Shown: piece after piece, positions 44,560 to 55,961 of the stretch
Position numbering within the stretch: the stretch's first letter is position 1
How the letters are laid out: every line of letters begins with the position of its first letter
Origin: Gnetum montanum
Taxonomy: Eukaryota; Streptophyta; Gnetopsida; Gnetales; Gnetaceae
NCBI GenBank assembly: GCA_015680685.1
Contig: MNCI01036144.1
Span: 544,927-608,926 of the forward strand
Direction of reading: 5' to 3'
Length of the DNA stretch: 64,000 bases
Made by a program: the position numbers and the translations under genes
Notes under the pieces: generated by a model
Database searches by the model: none
Seen by the model: only the letters and a program-made list of their open reading frames with translations
Told to the model about the DNA's origin: nothing

Positions 44560-46680
44560 AGTTACTAAGAACATGAATAGGCTATATCATCTAACATAGG
44601 CTCAAGCAAGAAGGGATGCTATTATGATGGTAACATATAAACAACACAAAGGAAAGAAGACATCTCAAATGATTATCCTTAAAGAAAAAGAATATGTTCT
44701 AGACAAAGCTAAAATGTCTCATCATACTCATAGAACCAATTCTCAATCACCTATTATATGCACTAAAGATCATTTGAAGATAAAATTACATTCACCTCTT
44801 GTAAGAAATCTTGGAAGAGATGAGGTAGATTCCAAACATAGAATGAATTCAAAACATAAGATCTCCAACAAAACCATATGGGATGAGTCAAGAAGTCATT
44901 TAAGAAGAATTAGCTAGCATCATTCTCCAACTTCCTTATTCTCTTCATCATACTCATCAACAAGCTCTAACAAGGGAGAACAAAGATCAAGAGATTATGA
45001 TAAGGAAATGAGAAGGGATCATGAGAGACATACCCACAAGAGAAGACATCTTGATGATGATGAAGATACAAAAATAAAAATTAGACATGAGAGAAGAGAA
45101 TATTATGAGCATCTATGGGGTCATTACTATAACAAAGCATATGAACCTAAATATTATGAATAATTCCTACTAGCCACCTGAAGCATGATCAACATTAGGA
45201 AATCAATGTACATATCTACTAGGTATTTAAGGAATAGTGGCATTAAGCAACTTGACATGAATAATATTTCTAAGTTTGAAGAAGAATATATTGTAGATCC
45301 ACAAAATTACCTTCAAGCTTTCCACAATGTCTACTCCATACAAAATATAAAAATGAATGGAAAAAATTAAAGTTATATCCTAGAATACACATAAAGGAAG
45401 TAAAAATATAATACATATCCTTAGAACCAAAATTAATCAAAAGATAGAGTACCATGCTAAAGCTCTTCAATGAAAAATATCGACCTTATTCTAGAGTCTC
45501 AAATCTATGAAAACAAGGGACACTTGAATCCCTTGATGTAGAAATGAGTAGATAATATTCACTATAATATAGATGTCAATGCCATCAATTATCATAGAGG
45601 GAACAACTATGGCACATCATCGATGAGTTAAAGAATAAAACAAGAAAGATACTTGGAGTATATGTCCAAGAAAGATTATCAAATATGACAGCTTATCAAA
45701 TTTAAAGGTTATTAGATCAAGTGGAAAATGAAGAAGGAGAATTACATAAAAGAGAATAAACTAAAGAATACAATAGAGACCTTGCTATCAAGAAGAGAGA
45801 TGTGAGGGTTTTTGAGACACAAAAAGAAGAAACACTGGAAGACATGATCCAATAAAAGACTTTGTCTATTCATAAATCAATAAATGATATTACAATAAAG
45901 GTAGAGAAAATGTAGAATTGTATGGATGAAATGTTTGTAACATTACTTAAGATACTATAGGAGAAATCTAAACAAGTATTTAACAAGAATAAGAAAAAGA
46001 AAAATAATCAAGATAACAAACATGATAATTAAAAAAGAAAAAGAAAAATTTTTTGCGGTAGAGGAGGTTATAGACTCAAGTTTTAAAGATGAAAATGATT
46101 GTAAGGTGTATCAATATGAACATCCTAAGGGATTTTCTCCTATTATGGTCCACTTACAAGAGTGTAGGGCACATGTACTTAGCCTCAAATTTGTTAAAAT
46201 GCAAATGCCTAGATGATTATCTTATCCATAGAGTAATTATAGGAAATTCTATCAATAATCATATTATCTAAGAGGGTCTTATTCCCAAAATAGGAGTGGT
46301 ACCAATAGTAGTTGCAATAACTAGAGTTGCAAGGGATGTCATTGCCAAGACAATAGTATCCATATTGATAGTACAAAATCACAAACTTATATATCTTAAC
46401 TAATAGCAAGTCACTCTTATCAAGCATCTAATCCTTTACCACTAGTATCACTATAAGTAATGCATGGAGAATTTCCAACACAACCTCATTAAAAAAGTGC
46501 TACTGGGTAGTTAGTATATAGAGAGAGGATAATACTAGCAATACTACATGTAAATCTATAAAACATCATTTCTCTCAAATAAATTCAAAGAAGGCTGGTA
46601 GAGCAAGAACTTCATTCTTTCCTATTGCTCCTATAATAGATCCTCCTACAACCACCATGCTTCGATAACAATTAAATTAA
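44560..46680 (+). pseudogene. gag of element H (broken)
   Basis: An Athila-like capsid protein. 44624-44917 matches the polar N-terminus seen in G. 45185-45370 holds the start of the capsid core (LDMNNISKFEEEYIVDP, LQAFHNVYS). 46022-46216 matches the zinc-knuckle-like segment of G: CKVYQYEHPKG where G has CEICQYDHPKG, so H lost the second Cys. The downstream part to 46680 has no clear domain. Confidence 0.7.
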
Positions 46681-46697
46681 AAGTTCACAACTATCAT

Positions 46698-47575
46698 TAA
46701 TGAACCATGATATCGAGTTTGCGAGAATGGAGCCTGCCAAGCGATATCAAAACCTATCTTGTTGCCTAGAAAGAAGAGGCAGGCACACTTGGTTTTGGTA
46801 TTAGTTTCTTAGTCCCTTACCTGAAATCTTGCAATTTTCCCTTTCTAGAGTTAGAATTATTTCTGAGTGCCCACAGTAGGAGTCATAAAGTGAATGGATC
46901 TTTATTCAAGCATTGTGTACCTAAGCACATCTTCTGTCTGGAAATAAAGATGAACTTTGTGATAAACCTTGCCGCATTCAAAATAGCTTATTTATTGCAT
47001 TTAATATTATTTATAGTTATTTAATGCTTTCATTAGTTAATTGATGTTTCTTTTATTAATTCGTTAATTTTCACAAGTAAGCATACTCAGTACAACCAAT
47101 TCAAGCATACGTGGAACACTTGGTAACCTAGTAATGACTAGCGTTTGGTAATCCCAGTAGTGTTACACTAGTTCAAAATGTGTATGGAGAGTGGAAACGG
47201 ATGCTAGTGCTAGGACTAATTATAACCTAGCAGATTAGTTAAATTAAATTAGTTACTTAATTATTTCACTTCTCCCTTTTAGCACCAGGACATAAACATA
47301 AAAAGCATAAAAATCATATACCTTAAGTTTACTTAACCATATAATCGTGCCATATGAGTAAGCTTGGGAAGACAACGATCACCTAACCCATTCTTGTTCT
47401 ATGAAGGCACATAAGCNGAAAGTGCTTCACCACCTAGGTCTAACACAATGAATAGTTAGAGGTGTAGTACACATGAAGATCCACCAGTACCCCAATAGTT
47501 TCGCTTAGTATATGCTCATCCTGATGAGTATGTACTAGACTTTACCTTTATCCTCCACCAAGATGAACAGTTGTG
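46698..47575 (+). repeat. 5' LTR of element G
   Basis: Matches 63517-64000 over the visible part, for example CTTGGTTTTGGTATTAGTTT and AAGCATACTCAGTACAACCA. The TATA position (46767-46774) reads TAGAAAGA where the 3' LTR has TATAAATA, so this copy has lost its promoter. The first base pair is TA instead of TG. One unread base is at 47417. The end is set by the primer-like segment that follows. Confidence 0.8.
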
Positions 47576-47576
47576 A

Positions 47577-47593
47577 TGGCATGATTTAGAGGG
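47577..47593 (+). promoter_or_regulatory. Decayed primer-binding site of element G
   Basis: TGGCATGATTTAGAGGG matches the D site TGGCATCGTTGTCAGGG at 12 of 17 positions, at the expected place just inside the LTR. Confidence 0.5.
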
Positions 47594-47720
47594 TAACATA
47601 GTGTTATCACGCAATTGCTCAATCCCAAGCATGCTTCTTCATTCTCTCACACAAATTGGTATGCAACACTTACAGTCGAAGTACGTTGTGCATGAACAAG
47701 ATTTGAGAGATTATTGACCC

Positions 47721-49330
47721 ATGGAGGCACAACGTCAAAGAGACCTACAACAGGAGATACATTACAAATCTATGAAGGGAAAGTGGTCTCAAGATGTCTC
47801 GTATGTCATAAGGAAAAACAAGGGTGGTGAACCTGCCTCAGGAGGTTTTCCACATAACGATGTTTCTCCCATTAACTTCGGTCAAGGAGTTGTGTATCAG
47901 AATCTTCACTCAACCGTTCATAACCTAGGTTTTGATACCAATGGACATAAAGGGTCTGAAAAAGGAACACGAACACATGATGATGATAGACATTCTAATC
48001 GTAACCATGGTCGAGGTCGTGACCACCAAGGAGAAAGTGATAGGCACCATCATGATGCTAGTCCTCCTTCCTCTCCACCTTCATCATCTCCTTCCCCCTC
48101 TTCTTCGGGATCTAGATGCAGTCGCAAAGAGAAAGATCATGAGGAAAATGATATGTGAAATAGGAATAATAGACAAAATAGTCAAGAAAGGGGATGAGGG
48201 AATTCTAGAGAAATGCATCATGAAAGGAGGGAGAGTAGGAAACAACATAAGCATCATAGACGCCATAGAGAATATGATCACGATGAAGCCCTACTCACTA
48301 CCTAAAGTATGCTAGATATAACTAAGGTCGTTAGGATCCCAACAAGGCACCAAAAGGATAGTAGGATCAAAATATTAGACATGAACAATATCCCAGGATT
48401 TGAAGGGGGATATATTGCTAATCCTCAAAATCATCTACAAGAGTTCTATGATGCATGTGCCTTGCAAAATATAAAAAATAAGTGGCAAAAACTAAAGTTG
48501 TTTCCATGGATACTGATCAAAGAAGTAGAAAGCTGGTACCACTCCTTAGAACTAGAATCAATTCATTGATGGAGTACCATGTTAGAGTTATTTAACGATA
48601 AGTATCAAATGTACTCATGAGTGTCCAACCTATGAAAGAAAATCCAAGGATGGAAACAAGGAGGACACGAACCCTTCGATGCTTCTATGGGCTGATATTA
48701 TGCATTATTACATCATTTCCCTAGCCATGGTTACTCATAGAGGGAACAAGTATGCCATCTCATAGATGGGCTTAGGTACAAAACGTGAAGAACCCTTGGG
48801 ACTTATGCTCAAGGGAGACTATCCGAGCTTAGAGCCCATCAAGTACAAAGATTATTGGAGCAAGTTGCCAAAGAGGAAGGTGAGTTAAGGAAAAGAGAAA
48901 GTGTAGAGGAATACAATAGAGACCCTTCCCTCTAAAAGAAGAAAGTTAGATTTTGTGAGGATGAATAAGAGTCACCACTTGAAGAGGCGGTGAATAGGAA
49001 GACTTTTCCTATTCAAAAGTTCACATAAGATATATTGGCAAAGGTAGATCAAATGTGGGACTCCCTAGATAATAAATTTCAAACCATTGTCAAAATAGTA
49101 GAGGAGTCTAGAGAGCAAGGTAGTGACTGAGAAAGAAGAAAAAAGAAAGAAGCTGAATATGCACGTAACAAAGGTAAGGGCAAAGTTGCCATCATTGAAG
49201 AGGTTGTGGATTTGGATACAAACAATGATGGTGGATGTGAGATATGCCAATATGACCATCCTAAGGGATGTTTCCTAATAATCTCACATTTGTAAGAGTC
49301 TAAGGTGTATGCACTAAATCCACAATTAAA
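47721..49330 (+). pseudogene. gag of element G (broken)
   Basis: The first ATG (47721) opens a 145-residue frame that is rich in His, Asp, Arg and Ser and ends in a Pro/Ser run. The capsid core follows at 48309-48570 with LDMNNIPGFEGGYIANP and KLKLFPWILIKEVESWY. A zinc-knuckle-like CEICQYDHPKG lies near 49240. Frames change near 48160 and 48570, so it cannot be one protein. Confidence 0.8.
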
Positions 49331-49410
49331 CAAATAGCAAACACCCTGAAGATTACCTTATCCTCAATGTAACCTAAGGAAAATCCACCAACCCTTGATG
49401 TATTATCCAA

Positions 49411-49914
49411 GTGGAACTCTACCACAACCAAATGAAAAATATCAACAGTGTCAACACCCACAATCATGGGAAATGCCACCACCATATCAATAGTATCCTT
49501 ACCATCAACCTAACCCATATGGGTACTACGTGCAGCAGCCAATCTCTCCACATAACTCTACCAGTCACGTTACTCCTCAGCCTCACTACCAAGTCCATGA
49601 GCACTATTTCACTCGAATCATTAGGACTAGTGAAGGACATTATCACCATTATTTTTGGGTGGTCGTATCCAACCGATTTCCTAGTGATTCAAGTCAACAA
49701 CTACAAGGGGGACTTCCCAATCATAATGGGAAGAACATGGCTAAGAAAAATTGATGTGTGCCTAGGAATACATGATCTTTCCCTAGAAATATCAAAGGAA
49801 AATGTATTTAGAAAGGTCAAGAAGAAGAAATTTCCATGCATCGCATACAATGACACAGGGTGCAACTGCCTGCAGAAGGCCTGGTTTGTACAACATTTAA
49901 CATTGCCTACATGA
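49411..49914 (+). pseudogene. Protease region of element G (partial)
   Basis: The C-terminal part is readable: SYPTDFLVIQVNN, then DFPIIMGRTWLRKIDVCLGI, the G-R-x-W/F-L segment of Ty3/gypsy proteases. No D-S/T-G active site is recognisable upstream. Confidence 0.65.
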
Positions 49915-50025
49915 AACTAGTATGCACAAATAACTAACATACAAAGATGCTTATATGTCACAACCACAAGATAGGAAGGCACCCAGTGGCTGATAGCTAA
50001 CCAAGAGAGCAATTCAACTATATGC

Positions 50026-51660
50026 ATGGAACAAACTAAGAGCTTGACTTGTGCCTACATTGATAGCATAGATACATTAGAGCAAGTCCATCACCAAATT
50101 CCGAGTCCTGACATTGAAAATATCAACTGGGGGAAGTTGGAAATCCTTAACAAGTTCAAGCAGGAGCCCCTTGAGTTAAAACCATTACCCACTGGTATGG
50201 AGTACACATTCCTCAAGAATGGAAAATTGGTAATCATTAAAGCTAAGCTCACTCCTCAACAAAAAGAAAGACTGCTAAGAATGGTAAAAAAATGGTTGAA
50301 ATCCTTTGCTTGGTCATATTCCAAATTAACTAGAATAGATACTAGGATATGCCAACTTAGAATTTACACTAAGCCCTCCATGAAACCTTGATGACAACCA
50401 CAGAGGTGACTAAACCCAAAGCTTAAGCAAGTGGTTAAAGAAGAAATTGAACAACTTCTAAAAGTTGGGTTCATCTATCCCATTGCTAATAGTGAATGGG
50501 TTAGTCCATTAGTCATTGTGCCCAGAAAGGGAGGTAAATGGAGGGTGTGTATAGATTTTAGGCTACTGAACATGGTAACATTCAAAGACCACTTCCTGTT
50601 GTCGTTCATTGACCAAGTCTTAGATACCATTACAGGGCATTGCTACTATAGTTTTTTGGATACCTACAATGGATATAATCAAATTCAAATAGTACTAGAA
50701 GACCAAGCCAAGACTATGTTCACAAGTCCTTGGGGGACATTTGCATATAAGCATATGCCATTTGGCTTGTGCAATGCCCCAACAATGTTTCAATGTTTGG
50801 TTCTAAGAATATCTTAGTAGCAAATTGGAAATCGTGTGGAGGTCTTTATGGATGATTTCTCCACCTGTGGAGCAAAATTTAAGCAAGCATTAGATCGATT
50901 AGAGCAAGTACTGAAACAATGTGTTGAAAGAAACTTAAGGCTCAATTGACAAAAAATCCATTTAATGGTCCAAGAAGGCATTTTATTAGGGCACAAGATT
51001 TCACAAATAGGGATAGAGGTAGATCCTAAATAGATTAAATTCATCCAAGGAATCACTCACCAAATTGAAATTGTAAAAGATATCTGATCATTCCTTGGAC
51101 ATACTATCTATTATAGATACTTCATTAAGAACTTTTTAAGGATTGCAAAATCTTTAGTAGAACTAATGAAGAAGGACGTACCTTTTGAATGGACCAAGGA
51201 ATGTGAGCTAGCCTTCCAAACCTTAAAATAGAAGCTCATTGAAACACCCATTCTACAAGCTCCTGACTAGTCCAGACCATTCCACATAATGACTAACGCA
51301 TCCAAATTTGCTTTAGGAGTCGTGCTTACATAGTTAGATGATCAGAAATGATCCTATTACATTCACTTTGCAAGTCAAAGTATTGCTGGTGCACAACTCA
51401 GTTACACCACAACAAAAAAAGAATTAATGGTTGTGATGTTTGCACTAGAAAAATCTAGGCACTATGTATTGGGCTATAAGATATTTGTACATATAGATCA
51501 TAGTGCAATTTAGTTCCTAATGAATAAACCAATGGTGAGCCCTCGCCTCATACAATGACTTGTGATATTACAAGAGTTTGACTTTATGATGATTGATCAT
51601 AAAGGCACTGAGAACGTTGTTGCCGATCATTTATCTTGGTTATGATGGGATAATAAAGAG
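50026..51660 (+). pseudogene. Reverse transcriptase and RNase H of element G
   Basis: An Athila-type lead-in (50026-50391) has LELKPLPTGMEYTFL. RT follows at 50431-51060 with VCIDFRLLN, then YYSFLDTYNGYNQIQI with its catalytic Asp. FMDDFS near 50850 keeps both Asp residues of the YxDD box. RNase H is at about 51250-51640. Its first acidic residue appears changed (TNASKFALG where DAS is usual). TTKKELM and HIDHSAI remain, and it ends near GTENVVADHLSWL. Stops at 50391, 50815 and several later points, mostly TAG, break the reading. Confidence 0.88.
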
Positions 51661-51819
51661 GATGAATATCCAATTTTTGACTATTTCCTTGATGAACTCC
51701 TCTTTGTAGGTGTGATAAACAATCAATTAACCATAGAGACAAGTTGGTATAGTAGCACTCACACAAGAAATACCACAAGAGTTTGACGTTAAGAAGAAAC
51801 AAAAGTTTCTTCACCAAGC

Positions 51820-52990
51820 CAAATATTTCATGGAAATCAATGGACACCTTTATGAGGTATGTTCCGATGGCTTGGTCTAATGATATGTTCCCGGTGTAGA
51901 TCAATTGCGAGTTCTCCAAGCTGCTTGTGAGGGTCATTGTGGGGGTCATTATGCTGGGAGACGAATAGCCATTAAAATCTTGTTTGTAGGATATTATTGG
52001 CCTACATTGTTCTAGGATGCCCATCATTTCATCCAATCTTGTGAGCATTTCCAACGTGATGGGGGAATGACTGCTACAATGAAGGGTCCATAACAATGGA
52101 TTCAACCCTTAAAACCCTTCGACATATGGGGAATTGATTTTATGGGGCCTATTACACCAATGTCCAATAGAAAAGCCTACATTGTTGTCGCTATTGACTA
52201 TTTTACAAAGTGGAAAAAAGCAGCCGTTGTTATGGACTATACATCATCTACCACTGCATGATTTATTTAACAACAAATTGTAAACAAGTTTGGCATGCCT
52301 CATGCCCTTATTTATGACAATGGTACACACTTTACAGGTGAGACTTTTCGGAAGTTGATGCAACGCTTAGGAGTTGAGCACAAACTGACTACACCATATC
52401 ATTCTCAAGTGAATGGTCAAGCTAAAGTCACCAATAGGGAGATCACAAAAATATTAATACAAACCATTAGCAAATATAGGTGAGATTGGGGCACCAAGTT
52501 GAACGATGCTCTTTGGGCATTCAGCTCCACGTGGAAACTCGCTATAGGCTACTCTCCCTATGAGTTAGTGTACAGTAAACTTCCAATACTTCCTATTCAA
52601 GCTGAGCTTCGTACCCTATCCACAGCATGTGACCTTAAACTTGACCTTAATCTAGCACAAAACGAATGATTAACGAACCTTAACTTGCTAGATGAGAACC
52701 GATTAGCCACCCTATCATCTAATGAATTGCACAAGGCCTTTAATAAACAACGTCATGACCTAAGGATTAGGAAAGTCAAATACCAACTAGGAGATAAGGT
52801 TTTGTACTAGAATCCCACACATGTGCCACAATGAACTAAGTTTCAAATGCTATGAAAGGGACCTTATATCATTCATGAAACTTTTCCTTCAAGGGCCATG
52901 ATGATTTAGAAACCTAAAAGCCCAGGAAGAAAATTATTAGTCAACATCTAGCAAACCAAACCTTTCCATGAGCCTATAATAGCTAGTACT
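51820..52990 (+). pseudogene. Integrase of element G
   Basis: The zinc-binding domain (about 51850-52070) has HEGHCGGHYAG and SCEHFQRDG, and the second Cys of the C-x2-C pair appears lost. The core has GIDFMGPI (first Asp, about 52130), IYDNGTHFTGETF (second Asp, about 52310) and TTPYHSQVNGQAKVTNREI (about 52390-52450). There the catalytic Glu position holds Lys, so it should be inactive. The C-terminal part runs to about 52990 with KQRHDLRIRKVKYQLGDKVL. F is inserted just after it. Confidence 0.88.
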
Positions 52991-53027
52991 AATACTACCT
53001 CTGTTGGTGGACAACCTTGCTCCTTAT

Positions 53028-54268
53028 TGTGATATCCAAAAACGTCAGTGGCTGGAACATCGAGAGGTCATCAAGCATATAGCCTAACCCTGAATCCATG
53101 AGAGGGTAGTGTTGGAGAAAATGGAAATGAGGTACCTTGAACTGTCTTGTCGATTAAATAGGGCCTTATGTGGTATTAAAACAACCATGTGTGAGAAGAG
53201 TTTATACTACGTTATGCACGAGCATTGGGTCTAGCTAAGCTAGAGTGTAGCAGGGTGTCTCACCCTAAGAATAGTGATGTGAACATGTATGAAAAAATGA
53301 GAAAATACAAGTGTTATGCTAAATTCCAAAGAGAAATGCTTGAGAAATGCAACAGAGTTTGAAAATAGTAGTACACTACCCCAAAAGAAGGAGCATAGCT
53401 AATTCAAAAAGGGATACACAGTCTACAATAGGTGCAATGGGAGTGCAGTCACAACCTCGATGGTGTCAGGCTGTGAAGTCTAGTGCTCACTATGTTGGAC
53501 TGTGCCTGCTGGGTTGATAGCCACAATGTACTATGTGATGTTCTATAGGACTGCAATGGGGATGCAGTATACCGTGCGATGTAGCTATGCCTCTCTGCTA
53601 GTGTAGTATGCTCTGGGTCTCATTCACCCATGGAACTAAGTGCCAAGATACCAAAGTGCCAAATGTCAAATGGAAGTACCAACAGCCTTACTAGTGAGAA
53701 ATGAATGCCAACCCTCTCCCCCTCCTTTTTCCAAAAGAGGATGTAGGGGTATTTATAGGGTTAGCCCAAAATGTGGATTAGGTGCCACGTGGCAGTGCTA
53801 TGGGTGGGACCATGTTTTCTGCTACACTCATCCAGTGTTATGCATAGGACATGGGACACTATCTGCAATGTTGGATAGGGTGCTACACTGCAGTAGACAT
53901 GGTGCTACGCTACACAACATGACAGGGTGCTATGCTATAGTAGACATGGTGCTACGCTACGTAGCATGATAGGGTGCTACATTGCAGTAGATAAGGTGTT
54001 ACGTTGCACTAGGCTATGCAGCGTGATCGGGTGCTACACTATAGTAGACATGGTGCTATGCTACGCAACGTGATAGGGTGCTATGCCGTAATGGACATGG
54101 TGCTACACTATGCAGCGTAACAAGGTGATATGTAAATCTACAGAAAGTTCCAACATTCTAACACTTAGAAAAATTTTGTAAATCTGGCAGTTGGAGCTGA
54201 CTACACTCAATACTTCGAAAAAATATTTGTTGTCGCGATGCCAAGACCCAAAATTTTGTGGTGTTTCA
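53028..54268 (-). repeat. 3' LTR of element F
   Basis: 1241 bases. Minus reading starts TGAAACACCAC and ends GGATATCACA. The TATA box is the complement of 53750-53757. A tandem array of about 40-base units (CATGGTGCTACGCTACGCAA type) lies at 53865-54125. It differs in length from the 5' LTR mainly by repeat number. Confidence 0.93.
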
Positions 54269-55399
54269 ATGGCCCCTCTTTGTTGACATCTAGAGGAGTG
54301 GCCTGAGAGACGTCAAAAAAGAATTACAAAGCACCACAATAAACATGTCACCAACATCACTCGTCAGCATAAGATCAAATGTCATTTTACCATGCTCAAG
54401 AGTGATATGGGAATAAGATTATGCTAAGGGACAAAGGGGTATAGGAAATGCTAGAGAGATGAAATTTGAACTATGGAAATGAAATGCAAATAGTGGATCA
54501 TGGTGTAAGATGCAAATTCAGCATGGCTGATAGTGACCATGGCATGAAGTGGTTTGCCCCTGAAATGTTGACCTCTTGTCAGAGTGCTTAGGAGAGTGTC
54601 AAAGTCAATCCAAGGCTGGGCCAATTGTGAAGCTGCAGCATTGTCAATTTGCTTGGGGTTGTGTTTTTCTCCATTTCTTTTTGTTGTTTTGTGAGGCGAA
54701 CCTTCTTTGGGTTCAACCTACTACTAAATGTTAGCTACAAGTTGGCCATTGAGAAGATGGGCTTTGTTTCCCAGGTATGATTCATGTTACATCCATCTAG
54801 GCTTTAACCACATAACAAAGGCTCCTAATAGAACGAGTTGTGTTACATCAACAATGGGTTCTATAGTTGACATGAAGAGAATGCCATATGCATCACACTG
54901 TGTATACATATGAGGGATGTGTAATCATGAGTATGTGGGAGATGAGAGGATATGGGATGATGGAGTAGATGTGCATAGTTTGTAATAAGGATGAGGAGGA
55001 TTTGCACTCTTGAGTGGCTTAACTAGTCCAATCATGCACATAAAAGCAACGTGGTAACTTGCTACTACAACAAGATGCATCTTTCCATGACGACCTCTAA
55101 GGCTTTATCCTACAAACACCACTCCAAGAAGACAAGAAAACCACACAACATGAAATGCAAGTGTAAATGCCAGATGTGAAGATGCTACAAGTGCTAGACA
55201 TGAAGATGCTATAAATGTGTCAAATGTTGTACCAGTTGCAAGTGCTCAAGAAGCTAGTGAAAGTGCCATGGCAATGATGTTGCGAGTGCCCTAAAGGCTG
55301 CACTAATGGCAAGTGCTCCAAAAGATCAATAGGATGGTGGGAGGTGATGATGCTATGAGTGCCCCCAAGGGTTTCACCAATGGAAAGTGCTTGAATAGA
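54269..55399 (-). other. PPT and 3' noncoding tail of element F
   Basis: AACAAAGAGGGGCCAT (complement of 54269-54284) is the PPT. The rest matches E (25350-26465) and the 3' tail of copy B (9313-9500 and 19170-19300). No gene is seen. The ORFs at 54728-54913 and nearby are unsupported. Confidence 0.75.
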
Positions 55400-55700
55400 T
55401 TAGTAACATGCCAGTTTAAAGTCTTGGTAGATTGTGAGCCTAGTTTAAAGTCCTGGCAAACCATGATGTGCTAGTTTATAGTCCTAGCACACTGTTGGAT
55501 ACTAGTTTAATGTCGTAGAAGATAGTGGATGTTGTGCCAATTTAATGTCGTAACCCAAGGACAAGTTGTTATGATAGTTTAATGTCATGACCAAAGGATA
55601 AGCTGTTGTGCCAGTTTAACGTCATGACCCAAGAACGAGCTATTGTACCAGTTTAACATCATGACCCAAGGACAAGCTATGCCAATTTATAGTCATAGTA
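55400..55700 (-). repeat. Minisatellite with TTAAACTGGCA core, element F
   Basis: About nine units of 30-38 bases. The later units are nearly alike (CCAGTTTAACGTCATGACCC, then an AAGGACAAGCT phrase), and the earlier ones have drifted. E has a shorter version at 25177-25345. Confidence 0.85.
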
Positions 55701-55861
55701 GACTGGTGCTTACCTTGCTTGTGTAAGGTGCAATGCTACATGCATGGTCATGCTATGTGCCTACAAGATCCTGCAAAAAATCAACTAGAAAGAAAACAAC
55801 ATCAAGTAACACCCATCGTAAACAAAGTTAAAATGGATGAATGAAAATAAAGCAATGCAAA

Positions 55862-55945
55862 AAGTGATAGTTTTAGACCATTTCGGGTCGTAGGCTAGTT
55901 TAAGGCCTTTTTGGGCCATGGGCTAGTTTAAGGCCCTTTTGGGCC
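55862..55945 (-). repeat. GGCC minisatellite, element F
   Basis: Three units of about 35 bases: TTTTAGACCATTTCGGG, then CTAGTTTAAGGCCTTTTTGG and CTAGTTTAAGGCCCTTTTGG. The E assembly gap starts at the matching point. Confidence 0.85.
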
Positions 55946-55961
55946 ATGTGTTTTTGTAGTT

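Larger units (their letters stand above)
43330..46697 (+). mobile_element. Element H: 5' part of an old Athila-like element
   Basis: LTR 43330-44125, primer site 44126-44142 and gag 44560-46680, all related to G and D. G begins at 46698, probably inserted inside H, so the rest of H would lie beyond the window. Evidence for the LTR: it starts TGATGAACAC and has a TATA box at 43417-43424. It also shares ACTTGGTAATCCTAGTAAT and AGAAGACAACAATCAC with matching stretches of the G LTR. Confidence 0.7.
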
